This document shows, in pieces, positions 17,077 through 25,844 of a stretch of 64,000 nucleotides of DNA. The DNA is from Balanoglossus misakiensis (Eukaryota > Hemichordata). A program made the translations under genes and the position numbers. Each line of letters opens with the position of its first letter. Position 1 is the stretch's first letter. Location: assembly GCA_040954595.2 (NCBI GenBank), contig JBECUI020000025.1, forward strand, positions 419,406 through 483,405, read 5' to 3'. The notes beneath the pieces were generated by a model. The model saw nothing but the letters and a program-made list of their open reading frames with translations. It had not been told where the DNA came from and did no database searches.

Positions 17077-18180
17077 TTAATAAATAGAAACAGAGTTTCT
17101 CATAGAATCGACTTCAGCAGAACTCATACCAAAAGCAGATGAAATTGTGATAGATCCATTTATGAGCAATTCTTCAATACGTTCTATTTCTTTCTTGATT
17201 TTTTCAGGCAGAAGAATGTCATAATACCGGTTCTTAGCAAGACCAACACCACCTTCTTTCACTCCAAGGTTCTCATGAACACCATATTTAAGTGAACCTT
17301 CGACATCCATTGTAACAGCTCTTAAAATAGCCTGATCAATCATCTTGACTGTTGATGTAACAATACGTTCTGCTTTTGCAGGATCTGACTCACTGAACAT
17401 CAGAGCTTGATCTGAATCAACTCCTATCGCATAAGCATTACTATCTTTAGCGGCATCAAGAAGACCTAAACCAGTTCCTCCGGCAACATTATAGCTAACA
17501 TCAACACCGGATTTATACTGAACCAAGGACAATTCTTTCCCTTTCGCAGGATCTGCAAAACTTCCAGCATATGAGATAAAAACTTTAGTTTTTTCATCAA
17601 CACTTAAAGCACCCTCAATATAACCAACAAGAAAATCGTTGATTCCAGGAATATCCATTCCCCCTAAGAATCCAATAAGTTTCTCATCATTTGCAGATTC
17701 CATTTCTGACTTTGTTATTAAAGCCGCAGTAATTCCCGCAAGAAAACCAATGTCATTTGATGCATATGACATAGAATACACATTATCAGGTGTTTCAGTT
17801 ATTGAAGTATCAAAATTGATGAACTTTTGATCAGGATATTGTGGTGCGATTTCATTTAATAGTTCAGTCATAGAACTCCCGGTAATAATGATATCCCATC
17901 CTGTCACTATTGCATCAAATAAAGCGGGTTCCCATCTTGTTGAATCTGTTCCGGCTTCAATAACTTTTGTTTCTGCACCCAAATTTTCTTCCATAAGCTT
18001 CAAACCATTATTAGCCGAATCAAAAAAAGATTTATCACCCAAATTTCCTGGAATGATAAGAATCACTTTTAAAGATTCACTTTCAGAACTTTTTGCTGAC
18101 TCCTGGTTTCCTTCTGCAAAGAGACACAGTCCACCAAACGTGATTAAGACAATTGTAAGAAATACATTTCTTTTTTTCAT
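17077..18180 (-). CDS. BmpA/PnrA-family nucleoside-binding protein
   Basis: A 367-residue substrate-binding protein of the Bmp/Med/PnrA family, the group that includes spirochaetal purine nucleoside receptors. The signal peptide is VFLTIVLITFGGLCLFA. Cys19 lies near the cut site, but the preceding residues are not a standard lipobox, so lipid attachment is uncertain; the mature end AEGNQES is typical of spirochaetes. Family marks are GNLGDKSFFDSANNG, IGFLGGMDIPGINDFLVGYIEGA and YNVAGGTGLGLLDAAK. An AAAGGAG ribosome-binding site precedes the start. First gene of the operon. Confidence 0.93.
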   Translation of the reverse strand: MKKRNVFLTIVLITFGGLCLFAEGNQESAKSSESESLKVILIIPGNLGDKSFFDSANNGLKLMEENLGAETKVIEAGTDSTRWEPALFDAIVTGWDIIITGSSMTELLNEIAPQYPDQKFINFDTSITETPDNVYSMSYASNDIGFLAGITAALITKSEMESANDEKLIGFLGGMDIPGINDFLVGYIEGALSVDEKTKVFISYAGSFADPAKGKELSLVQYKSGVDVSYNVAGGTGLGLLDAAKDSNAYAIGVDSDQALMFSESDPAKAERIVTSTVKMIDQAILRAVTMDVEGSLKYGVHENLGVKEGGVGLAKNRYYDILLPEKIKKEIERIEELLINGSITISSAFGMSSAEVDSMRNSVSIY

Positions 18181-18206
18181 AAAAACTCCTTTTTCAAATA
18201 AAGTAA

Positions 18207-18240
18207 CTTAACAAAAACTTATCAAATACTTGTTGTTAAG
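18207..18240. promoter_or_regulatory. Operator-like element 1 (CTTAACAA pair)
   Basis: CTTAACAA (18207-18214) and the inverted TTGTTAAG (18233-18240) flank a segment containing CTTATCAAA. It lies downstream of the predicted start of transcription of the bmp operon, a position suited to repression. See the matching element at 18292-18336. Confidence 0.6.
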
Positions 18241-18256
18241 CATTTATCATCCTTAT

Positions 18257-18285
18257 ATACTAACTATATAACTAAATCTTGTCAA
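18257..18285 (-). promoter_or_regulatory. Promoter of the nucleoside uptake operon
   Basis: On the minus strand: TTGACA (18285-18280), a 17-base spacer and TAGTAT (18262-18257). It faces the BmpA-family gene and lies between the two CTTAACAA operator-like elements. Confidence 0.7.
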
Positions 18286-18291
18286 ATAAAA

Positions 18292-18336
18292 CTTAACAAT
18301 TCTATAAATATTAATCTTTTGATAAGCATTGTTAAG
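18292..18336. promoter_or_regulatory. Operator-like element 2 (CTTAACAA pair)
   Basis: CTTAACAA (18292-18299) and TTGTTAAG (18329-18336). The right half, TTTGATAAGCATTGTTAAG (18318-18336), is the inverted copy of the left half of element 1 with one base less spacing. It abuts the -35 box of the LacI-family gene, so autoregulation is likely. Confidence 0.6.
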
Positions 18337-18365
18337 TTGACGCTCCTGTTCTTTTGATATAAAAT
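18337..18365 (+). promoter_or_regulatory. Promoter of the LacI-family regulator gene
   Basis: TTGACG (18337-18342), a 17-base spacer and TAAAAT (18360-18365). The ATG at 18372 is six bases downstream and has no ribosome-binding site, so the mRNA is probably leaderless. Confidence 0.6.
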
Positions 18366-18371
18366 CACACT

Positions 18372-19376
18372 ATGAGCATACGTATGAGAGAAATTGCCGA
18401 TAGAGTTGGAGTTTCAAAAGCTGCAGTTTCTATGGCATTAAACAATAAAAAAGGTGTTAGCAAGGAAAAATCTGACAAGATACGGCAAGTAGCTAAAGAA
18501 ATGGGTTACTTTGATAAAAAGGAGGCTTTCACAGAGGGAACAGTAATCAACTTCATACAAATTTTTAAACCCCAGGGCCACTGGGATGAACTTTATCGAG
18601 TTTTTATAGCAGATTATCTAAAAGGAATGACACTTGAAGCCGTTAAACATGAACTGACATTAGAGGTCAAAACATTTGAAACTAATGATATGAATTATAT
18701 TAAAGAAGAATTAAATTCATATTCTTCTGTTGGTATTATCTTTCTTGGAGCAGGATTATATGAAAATGATATAAAAGTCCTACAAGAAATAAATCATCCT
18801 TCGGTATTTATAGATGTTTGCTATCCAGGAGTCTCAGCAGATTTTGTAGATATGAATAATGAAGACTCTGTGATATCAATCATTGATTATCTTGTTGATA
18901 AGGGTCATAAAAAGATTGGTATGGTTCAAGCTAGAGAAAAAACCCCAAATTTTTATCTGAGGGAATCAGCTTTTCACAATGAAATAAAAAATAGATCGTT
19001 AGAATGGGAAAAATCCTGGTTCTATAAAATTGATGCTGACCAGACAATTGGACTTGAATTAATGAAAAAGTTATTAACAGACAGTGATTCAAGCCCTACA
19101 GCTTTATTCTGTGTCAATGATATTTTAGCTTATAATTGTATCCATGCATGTAATGAGTTAAATATCAAAATTCCTGATCAACTTGCTATTGTTGGCTTTG
19201 ATGATCTCCCAACAAGTAATATTATGAGACCAAGATTAACTACTATTAATATTTCTAAAAAGTTAATTGCTAAAAGAGCTATGCAAATTCTAATAGAAAA
19301 AATAGAATACCCGACTAAAAAACCTTTTGAGAAAATTACAATATCTGGAATTTTAATTCAAAGGGATAGTGCTTGA
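18372..19376 (+). CDS. LacI-family transcriptional regulator
   Basis: A 334-residue regulator. The N-terminal helix-turn-helix with hinge is MREIADRVGVSKAAVSMALNNKKGVSKEKSDKI (about 5-37), followed by a periplasmic-binding-protein-like effector domain ending GFDDLPTSNIMRPRLTTINISKK. It is divergent from the nucleoside uptake operon, and the gap holds two inverted CTTAACAA elements. It very likely controls that operon and itself, with a nucleoside, base or ribose-type effector (inference). Confidence 0.92.
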   Translation: MSIRMREIADRVGVSKAAVSMALNNKKGVSKEKSDKIRQVAKEMGYFDKKEAFTEGTVINFIQIFKPQGHWDELYRVFIADYLKGMTLEAVKHELTLEVKTFETNDMNYIKEELNSYSSVGIIFLGAGLYENDIKVLQEINHPSVFIDVCYPGVSADFVDMNNEDSVISIIDYLVDKGHKKIGMVQAREKTPNFYLRESAFHNEIKNRSLEWEKSWFYKIDADQTIGLELMKKLLTDSDSSPTALFCVNDILAYNCIHACNELNIKIPDQLAIVGFDDLPTSNIMRPRLTTINISKKLIAKRAMQILIEKIEYPTKKPFEKITISGILIQRDSA

Positions 19377-19629
19377 AAGAATTCATTAACATCAATCATA
19401 CATTCGGGCACTTTGCCTCGTCGACTCTATTACGACCTTCACACATGTTAGGTAAAGTGAAGTCAGAAAGTGCGAAATTTCGTGGTTTCAGGTGATTTTA
19501 GACACATATGGACCTATATGCTTTTAAAACAAGTTAATTTACCAAACTTAGTCGATTAGCAATATAAGCTAATTGATTCACATTGACCTGGGCCAAATCT
19601 GCATTTTTAGTCTGAACAAGGTTTTTCTT
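19377..19629. other. Intergenic stretch, no gene seen
   Basis: About 250 bases between the LacI-family gene and the truncated YHS copy. I see no open frame with coding character and no convincing terminator. Confidence 0.5.
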
Positions 19630-20047
19630 TATACCTCTTTCGGCACAACCAAATGATGCTGAATTACCGTTGGAAGATGACTACGCCATTGGCGGGTATG
19701 ATGTAGTGGCATATTTTACTATGCAAGAAGCAGTGCCGGGAAATGCATTGTTTCGTCATGAATGGGATGGAAAGATATGGCTGTTTAGCTCCGAAGAGCA
19801 TAGAGCCATGTTTCAAGAAAATCCCGACACCTACGCTCCCCAGTACGGTGCGTACTGTGCATATGCTATGGCACATAACTACCTTGCACCCATCGATCCG
19901 GAGGCATGGAATCTGTACGAGGATCGATTATATCTCAACTTTAATACGAACTATCGAGATAAATGGCTGGAGAAAAAAGTGGAATACATTCAAGCAGGAG
20001 ATGCAAACTGGCTGGTTAAAAAAGAGGAAATTCAAACATCACCATGA
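19630..20047 (+). pseudogene. Truncated second copy of the YHS-domain gene
   Basis: A near-identical repeat of 11734-12151. It encodes the tail of the signal peptide (IPLSAQPNDAE) and the whole YHS domain but lacks the start codon and the first 25 or so residues; an in-frame TGA stands just upstream (19613-19615 region). A TTG at 19670 could start a 125-residue product without a signal peptide. Differences from copy 1 are few (for example RAMFQ for RVLFQ), so the duplication is recent. Confidence 0.8.
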
Positions 20048-20080
20048 TATAGATTCAGACACAGAGAACATGAGGATATT

Positions 20081-21094
20081 ATGAGTGAAAAGACATTAAA
20101 CAGTAGTTTACACCAAGCAAAAAATGCCAAACAAGACGAGTTTTATACGCAACTTCCAGATATAGAAACCGAGCTAAAACATTATCAAGATCACTTTCGG
20201 GACAAGACGGTTTATTGTAACTGTGATGACCCGAGAATAAGCAATTTTTTTCACTACTTCTCCTACAATTTTGAAAAATTAGGACTAAAGAAAGTTATTA
20301 CTACCTGTTATAAAAGTCAGGAGATGGATTTATTTAGTCAACACGACTCTGAAAAAGCCATTTATTTAGAATACAATGGCAATACAAACGATAACAAAGT
20401 CCCAGCCCCCGAAGAAATAGGGGTTCATCACTTGCAAGGAGATGGTGATTTCCGCAGTGATGAGTGCATCGAACTTTTGAAACAAGCCGATATTGTGGTA
20501 ACAAACCCACCCTTTTCTCTGTTTCGGGAATATGTAGCTCAACTAATGCAATATGATAAGAAGTTTGTGATTATTGGAAACAAAAATGCTATTACTTATA
20601 AGGAAATATTTAAACTAATTAAAGAAAATAACATATGGGTTGGATGCACATCTATGAGTACTGATTTGTTGTTTGATGTGCCAGAGCAGTACGCAAAAAA
20701 GCTAATTGCTACAAAAACAAAAAATGAAGGTACTGCTTATAAAATTATAGAAGGTGTTGTTAAAGCTCGATCACAATCTATTTGGTTTACCAATTTAGAC
20801 CATACCAAACGCCACGAGGATTTAACTCTCTATAAAAGCTATAACCCCGAAGAATATCCCACATACGATAATTACGATGCTATTAATGTAAATAAAACTA
20901 AAGATATTCCAATGGATTATAAGGGAGCAATGGGTGTGCCTATTACTTTTTTAGATAAATACAATCCCGAGCAGTTTGAGATTTTGGGATTAGATGACCA
21001 TAGATTGACATATCCAAAATGGCGAGGTAGGGGGCCTGATTTGAATGGGAAAGGGATATATAGAAGAATAATCATCAAAAACAAAAGGTTATAA
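20081..21094 (+). CDS. EcoRI-family adenine-specific DNA methyltransferase
   Basis: A 337-residue N6-adenine methyltransferase of the M.EcoRI family. Typical features are AKQDEFYTQLPDIETELKHY, YCNCDDPRISNFFHYF and the catalytic motif IV NPPF (142-145). Motif I is unusual in this family and I do not assign it. It is the first gene of a tight three-gene set: the ORF6N gene starts four bases after its stop, and the DUF262-HNH gene overlaps that. The recognition site cannot be inferred. It is AT-rich like the surrounding accessory region. Confidence 0.9.
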   Translation: MSEKTLNSSLHQAKNAKQDEFYTQLPDIETELKHYQDHFRDKTVYCNCDDPRISNFFHYFSYNFEKLGLKKVITTCYKSQEMDLFSQHDSEKAIYLEYNGNTNDNKVPAPEEIGVHHLQGDGDFRSDECIELLKQADIVVTNPPFSLFREYVAQLMQYDKKFVIIGNKNAITYKEIFKLIKENNIWVGCTSMSTDLLFDVPEQYAKKLIATKTKNEGTAYKIIEGVVKARSQSIWFTNLDHTKRHEDLTLYKSYNPEEYPTYDNYDAINVNKTKDIPMDYKGAMGVPITFLDKYNPEQFEILGLDDHRLTYPKWRGRGPDLNGKGIYRRIIIKNKRL

Positions 21095-21097
21095 TCC

Positions 21098-21661
21098 ATG
21101 GAAAAAGAAAGCACAAATCAAGAGCATCACTTAAATAACATAGAATCTTTCATCATTGAATTACGCAATAAAAAGGTGATTTTAGATAGTGATGTAGCTC
21201 TTATCTATGGAGTAGAGACGAGAGATGTCAATAAAGCAGTAAAAAACAATTTAGAGAAATTTCCGAGTGGATATATTTTTGAGTTATCCAAAAATGAACT
21301 TGAAGATTTGCGGTGGAAATTTTCCACTACAAAATTATCTAAAACGAGAACATTGCCGAAAGCATTTACCGAAAAAGGACTGTATATGTTGGCAACTATC
21401 CTTAAATCAAAACAAGCCACAATAGCTGCCCTACAGATTATTGAAATCTTTGCCAAAATAAGAGAATTTAGCAGGGTTACTAAAAATTTGGCAACAGAGA
21501 AAAACAGCGCGAAAAAACAGACTCTTATCGAGCAAAGTGGAAAGTTAATCGGCGATATTCTAAATCAAGAGTTTGTGGGTGATACCAGTAGTGAAACTAC
21601 GATTGAGTTAAACTTGGCAATGATTAAAATCAAACACAGCATTAAAAAGGGGGGAAAATGA
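21098..21661 (+). CDS. ORF6N-domain protein
   Basis: A 187-residue protein with an N-terminal ORF6N domain (IIELRNKKVILDSDVALIYGVETRDVNKAVKNN, then FPSGYIFELSKNELEDL and AFTEKGLYMLATILKSKQA), a DNA-binding-type domain often found in phage antirepressors and mobile elements. The C-terminal part is helical (ATEKNSAKKQTLIEQSGKL). It lies between the methyltransferase and the DUF262-HNH gene and overlaps the latter by four bases (ATGA). A second, 5'-truncated copy is at 57520-58017. Its role in the set is unknown; regulation or target recognition are possibilities. Confidence 0.85.
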   Translation: MEKESTNQEHHLNNIESFIIELRNKKVILDSDVALIYGVETRDVNKAVKNNLEKFPSGYIFELSKNELEDLRWKFSTTKLSKTRTLPKAFTEKGLYMLATILKSKQATIAALQIIEIFAKIREFSRVTKNLATEKNSAKKQTLIEQSGKLIGDILNQEFVGDTSSETTIELNLAMIKIKHSIKKGGK

Positions 21662-22740
21662 ACATAGAACTAAAAGAAATTACTGTAAAAGAATTAACAG
21701 AAGGATATCAAGACAATGACGAAAACGGCGTTGTCGGTTATGGCGGAAGATTGGATATTCGCCCTCCGTATCAAAGAGAATTTATCTACAAGGAGCAACA
21801 ACGAAACGCTGTCATTGATACGCTGACAAAAGACTTCCCCCTAAACGTAATGTATTGGGCAGTTCGTGAAGATGGGAAATTTGAAATGATAGATGGACAG
21901 CAACGAACGATTTCTATCGCTCAATATGTAAATGGCGATTTTTCTTTTAATAGAAAGTATTTTCATAATCTGCAAGATGATGAACAGGAACAAATCTATA
22001 ACTACAAACTCATGATTTATCTATGTAGTGGCAACGACAGTGAGAAATTAGAATGGTTTAAGACCATTAATATAGCAGGTGAAGAACTAACGGATCAAGA
22101 ATTAAGAAATGCTGTGTATCATGGTTCGTGGGTAACAGAAGCTAAAAAATATTTTAGTAAAAGAAGCTGCCCCGCTTATGGCGTTGGGGCTAGCTATTTG
22201 AATGGTTCATCTATTCGCCAAGACTATTTAGAAACCGCCATCAAGTGGATACACAATGGAAAGATAGAAGAGTACATGGCAAAAAATCAACATCAGCCCA
22301 ATGCCAATGAGTTGTGGTTGTATTTTCAAGCTGTCATAAATTGGGTAAAAACTATTTTTCCAACATATCGCAAAGAAATGAAAGGGTTGGAATGGGGAGA
22401 ACTTTACAACGAATTGAAAAACAAGAGTTTTGACTCTCAACAACTAGCAAAAGAAATTACCACATTAATGCAAGACGATGATGTTACTAAAAAAAGCGGT
22501 ATCTATCCCTATGTTTTAACTCGCAAAGAAAAATTTCTTAATATTCGTGCTTTTACAGATTCTCAAAAACGGGAAGTATACGAAAAACAAAATGGGATAT
22601 GCCCGGTATGTAAAGAGAAGTTTCCCCTTGATGAAATGGAAGCCGACCATATAAGGCCTTGGCATGAAGGGGGCAAAACAAGCCCAGAAAATTGCCAAAT
22701 GCTTTGTAAGGAAGATAACCGGAGAAAATCCGGGAAATAA
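21658..22740 (+). CDS. DUF262-HNH nuclease (GmrSD-like)
   Basis: A 360-residue two-domain protein. The N-terminal DUF262 (ParB-like NTPase/GmrS-type) domain carries PPYQR (36-40) and the hallmark DGQQR (79-83). The C-terminal HNH domain has CPVCKEKF, then EADHIRPWHEGG and PENCQMLC (about 315-350), with cysteine pairs for structural zinc. Known proteins with these two domains act as nucleases in type IV restriction and related defence. Encoded right behind an adenine methyltransferase and ORF6N protein, it may be the cleaving partner of a modification-dependent or restriction-modification-like system (inference). Confidence 0.87.
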   Translation: MNIELKEITVKELTEGYQDNDENGVVGYGGRLDIRPPYQREFIYKEQQRNAVIDTLTKDFPLNVMYWAVREDGKFEMIDGQQRTISIAQYVNGDFSFNRKYFHNLQDDEQEQIYNYKLMIYLCSGNDSEKLEWFKTINIAGEELTDQELRNAVYHGSWVTEAKKYFSKRSCPAYGVGASYLNGSSIRQDYLETAIKWIHNGKIEEYMAKNQHQPNANELWLYFQAVINWVKTIFPTYRKEMKGLEWGELYNELKNKSFDSQQLAKEITTLMQDDDVTKKSGIYPYVLTRKEKFLNIRAFTDSQKREVYEKQNGICPVCKEKFPLDEMEADHIRPWHEGGKTSPENCQMLCKEDNRRKSGK

Positions 22741-22820
22741 ACCTACAACACATGTTTTGTGGTAAAAATCAAAGGGGGTTGTGGGGGGACGATTCTCTTA
22801 GCGAACAGGCACAAAACGAT

Positions 22821-22950
22821 CTATCAGATAGAGTTTTAGTTACTACACCCTCCCCTGAAAATTCTAATAGATATAAAAATTGGCCACTCTCCACTAAGCA
22901 GGGTTTGTTTATAGCTCAACAAATATGAATAAATATGCTATAATAGCCTT
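22821..22950 (+). repeat. 130-bp repeat R1, copy 1
   Basis: Begins CTATCAGATAGAG and ends TATAATAGCC. The other copies are at 25621-25748 and 37379-37508. The 135 bases before this copy also match those before the 37379 copy, including the end of the HNH gene. An open frame through this copy (ending at a TGA at 22926-22928) reads SEQAQNDLSDRVLVTTPSP and onward to NWPLSTKQGLF, so R1 may derive from the 3' end of a gene. Confidence 0.75.
22916..22944 (+). promoter_or_regulatory. Promoter-like sequence at the end of R1
   Basis: TCAACA (22916-22921), a 17-base spacer and TATAAT (22939-22944). A GGAG ribosome-binding site and the DUF2971 start follow. All three R1 copies carry this segment; in copy 2 it reads GTATAAT. 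Confidence 0.5.
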
Positions 22951-22966
22951 TGTTGGAGAAAAAACA

Positions 22967-23680
22967 ATGTCGATTGTGCAAAAGAAAGTTGCGGCTATCA
23001 AGTACTTTTCCCCTAACCTGTACCACATCTTGAGCATTGCGAGAAAAAAATTATCGTGTGTATCTCCTGAGTTCTTTAATGATCCCATTGATTGTTATAT
23101 AATCAGAAATCAAGAACAGCTTAAGAAATTCCATGAGGAGAAAGTGCAAAAAACATTGGAGAGAATTAGAATATGCTCTCTTACAAAAGTAGCCAAAAAA
23201 TCCACTGGCAGCAAACTTTCCACAAGCGAACAGCTAATGTGGGCTCATTATGCAAAGTCACATACAGGGTTTGCCATTCAGTTTGAATTTTCTTTTAGCA
23301 ATGAAATACCTAATAAATTATCACAGTTTGCAAATAATAAACCATTATTACTAGATGTCAATTATGCTCCTGAACTAATTAAGAACATTGAAACTTTAGT
23401 TATCGGAATTAATCAAAGGGATTTCAAGGATGTTCTGCAAGTATCTACAATAGATAAAGACGCAGCTTTTGAATATGAAAATGAAGCACGCATCATTACA
23501 TTGGCAACAAACAATGAAAAGTTTACTTACATAGACATGCCAAAACCGAAAACGGTAGTATTTGGAATGCATTGTGAGCCGAATCTTGTAGAAGCAATAC
23601 AAAAAATTTTACTACAATATTTTGGGAAGAGTATCCCTTTTTTCAAAATTAACAATAGAATGGAGGAGAAAAAATTATGA
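22967..23680 (+). CDS. DUF2971-family protein
   Basis: A 237-residue protein from the ATG at 22967, chosen because TTGGAG lies eight bases upstream; an in-frame ATG at 22925 overlaps the promoter. DUF2971 marks are SPEFFNDPIDCYI, QLMWAHYAKSHTGFAIQFEF and AAFEYENEARIITLA. The biochemical function of the family is unknown, and it is common in accessory and defence-rich regions. The stop overlaps the start of the next gene (ATGA), so the two are translated together. Confidence 0.8.
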   Translation: MSIVQKKVAAIKYFSPNLYHILSIARKKLSCVSPEFFNDPIDCYIIRNQEQLKKFHEEKVQKTLERIRICSLTKVAKKSTGSKLSTSEQLMWAHYAKSHTGFAIQFEFSFSNEIPNKLSQFANNKPLLLDVNYAPELIKNIETLVIGINQRDFKDVLQVSTIDKDAAFEYENEARIITLATNNEKFTYIDMPKPKTVVFGMHCEPNLVEAIQKILLQYFGKSIPFFKINNRMEEKKL

Positions 23681-25454
23681 ATGACCCTATCATAAACCGT
23701 ATAGCTTTCAGAATAGAAGGCAAAATAAAACCCAGAGATGTCTTTATAAACTGTTTGACAGAATTACTTTTCCAGAAAAAAATTGACAAATCTGTTCCTA
23801 TTGCAACAATCGAAGAAGGGATGAAAACAACATATGGGCTTAACATACCTCATATTCTTCTAAAAGACTGGATTAGACAATATGAAGTTGCTCCTCTGGG
23901 ATATTATCTGCCCATGGGCAAAACAAAGTTTGAGATCGAAACTTTAATAAATAAAAATAAAGAACGTGAAAAGAAATTTGAGGATACATTGGCTGCTTTA
24001 AGAAATGATTTTATTAAATATGCTTTAGAAGAATTTAATACTAAAATAAAAAAGGAAGATGCAAAAAAAATTTTCTATAACCACAAATTTTTTAGTGATG
24101 ATGACTCACGTCCTTCAGATGAAATGCCTCATAATGATAACGGCATAATTTTTCAGTTTTTTATACAAGAAGAATGCCAACAAAATGAAGAAAAAATGCG
24201 TAGCCTTGAGAACCTTGGGATTGCTAATCAATTTACACAAATTGTTCTTGGAAAGGACATAGAAGTTAGCAATTTTATAAGTGGGTGCTATTTTTATCTC
24301 GACACACCTGTTTTAATAAGATTGTTTGGATATGACGGGAAAAAAATATCTGACAGTTATTCACAGGCAATTGAATTGCTTCATAAATTGGACGCTAAGT
24401 TATATGCCTTTGAACACACTTTTGAGGAGATGTGGAGCGTTCTTTTTGGTTGGAAAAAAACATTGCTTTACAAAGACTTGATGCAAAAGGGGTTAATACG
24501 TATCTAACAGCATGCAAGGAAGCTGTGGAGAGAAGCCTCCCCTCGCCTCCTCTCGATAAAATAAAACTTAGAGAACTATTTAAAGAGAAAAAAATTACAC
24601 TAGCCGATAAAGCGGATTTTACAAATCGGGAGGATCATCAATATGTAATTGACGAAAAAAGTCTTGAAGAGATATTAAAACGACATATCAACTGGGAACC
24701 GTTCCCAGATAGGATTAATAAGGATATAGCTTCGGTTAGTAGTATCTGCTTCCAACGTAATAAAGAGAAGATTCAGGAATCTGAAACATACAAGGATGCA
24801 AAATACTTTTTCTTAACAGACAATAATGCTTTACATAGAGCTGTAAAAAAATTTATGGACAATGACTCAAAGGCTGTAAAATTGCCAACAGAATTGCTGA
24901 CTTCTCTTAGTATGTTTATTTGGCAAAATACACAAGATCATCCAGATTTGTTCCGAAGTCTTTTTCGGTCAAAATGTTTTTCAGCAATACAGACTGATGA
25001 ACAATTCAAGAAAAAACTTTATGAAAGGGTGTCGCACCTTGAAAGACGGAGATATAGCGGATTTACTGACATATTAGTTACTCATCCAGAATATGAAGAA
25101 ATTATATTCAAAGAATATATTACCAAAGAAGACTATTCGGACAATGGTATGGATAACATACTCCGAAAATTTAAAAAGCAGACCGAACAAAAATTGACAC
25201 CCCCAAAAAAAGATATAGAACATGATAAAGAAAAAGCAGAAACGGACGAACAAGATAAAACATACATATCTCAACTAGAAGAGAAGGCAGAACAAAAATT
25301 TCTAGCTGGCAAGTATGAAGGAATGAAAATATCGGCTAAAAACAATTTGTGGTATAAAATACTCAAGTGTTTCTCAAAAAAATGGGCTGAACGATATATT
25401 AAAAAACAAATAGAAAAATTAGATCGGCAACAAAGGAGTCTAAAAGGAGAGTAG
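23677..25454 (+). pseudogene. PIN-like nuclease family gene, interrupted by a frameshift
   Basis: Two overlapping frames (23677-24507 and 24432-25454) read as one protein of about 590 residues if the ribosome moves back one base at the run of seven A (24454-24460): WSVLFGWKK continues as NIALQRLDAKGVNTYL. The junction region has PIN-like features (FYLDTPVLIRLF, later KYFFLTDNNALHRAV and KLPTELLTSLSMFIW). The C terminus is Lys/Glu-rich and helical. It may be a one-base lesion, a sequencing error, or programmed slippage; the A run is not a classic in-frame slippery heptamer. Its start is coupled to the DUF2971 gene. Confidence 0.6.
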
Positions 25455-25844
25455 ATCCGATGACATAACCAATGTTATTTTACAACGGAGATATTGCGTG
25501 GGCACTACCCATGTAAAAAAATTATACCAGCAAAAAATAGCAATCTTGGAGCGACAGGGAGACAATGACGAAAGCGGAGTTGTGGAGGCAAAACGCCCCG
25601 GAGATACAGAGCAAAAGGCCCTATCAGATAGAGTTTTAGCTATTACACCCTCCCCTGAAAATTCTAATAGATATAAAATTGACCACTCTCCACTAAACAG
25701 GGTTTATTTATAGCTCAACAAATATGAATAAATATGGTATAATAGCCTGTTGAGCACCTATAAACTATAAGACTAAACTACAACAGTAGTAATATATACA
25801 TACTTTGGAAGAAGATAGCATATGAAATTATTGGGAGTAGAAAG
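25455..25844. other. Non-coding stretch holding R1 copy 2 and a 33-base element
   Basis: A GTG-initiated frame at 25498-25713 runs through R1, but I do not trust it: its second half is the repeat read in a different frame from copy 1. After R1, bases 25760-25793 carry CTATAAACTATA and CTACAACAGTAG, also found at 27402-27435 and 37514-37546. Confidence 0.5.
25621..25748 (+). repeat. 130-bp repeat R1, copy 2
   Basis: Matches 22821-22950 and 37379-37508 with scattered differences, including one A fewer after GATATAAA, which shifts the reading frame relative to copy 1. Confidence 0.75.

Noticed and set aside
25498-25713. GTG-initiated 71-codon frame.
   Set aside because: Its second half is repeat R1 read in a different frame from copy 1, and no domain is visible.
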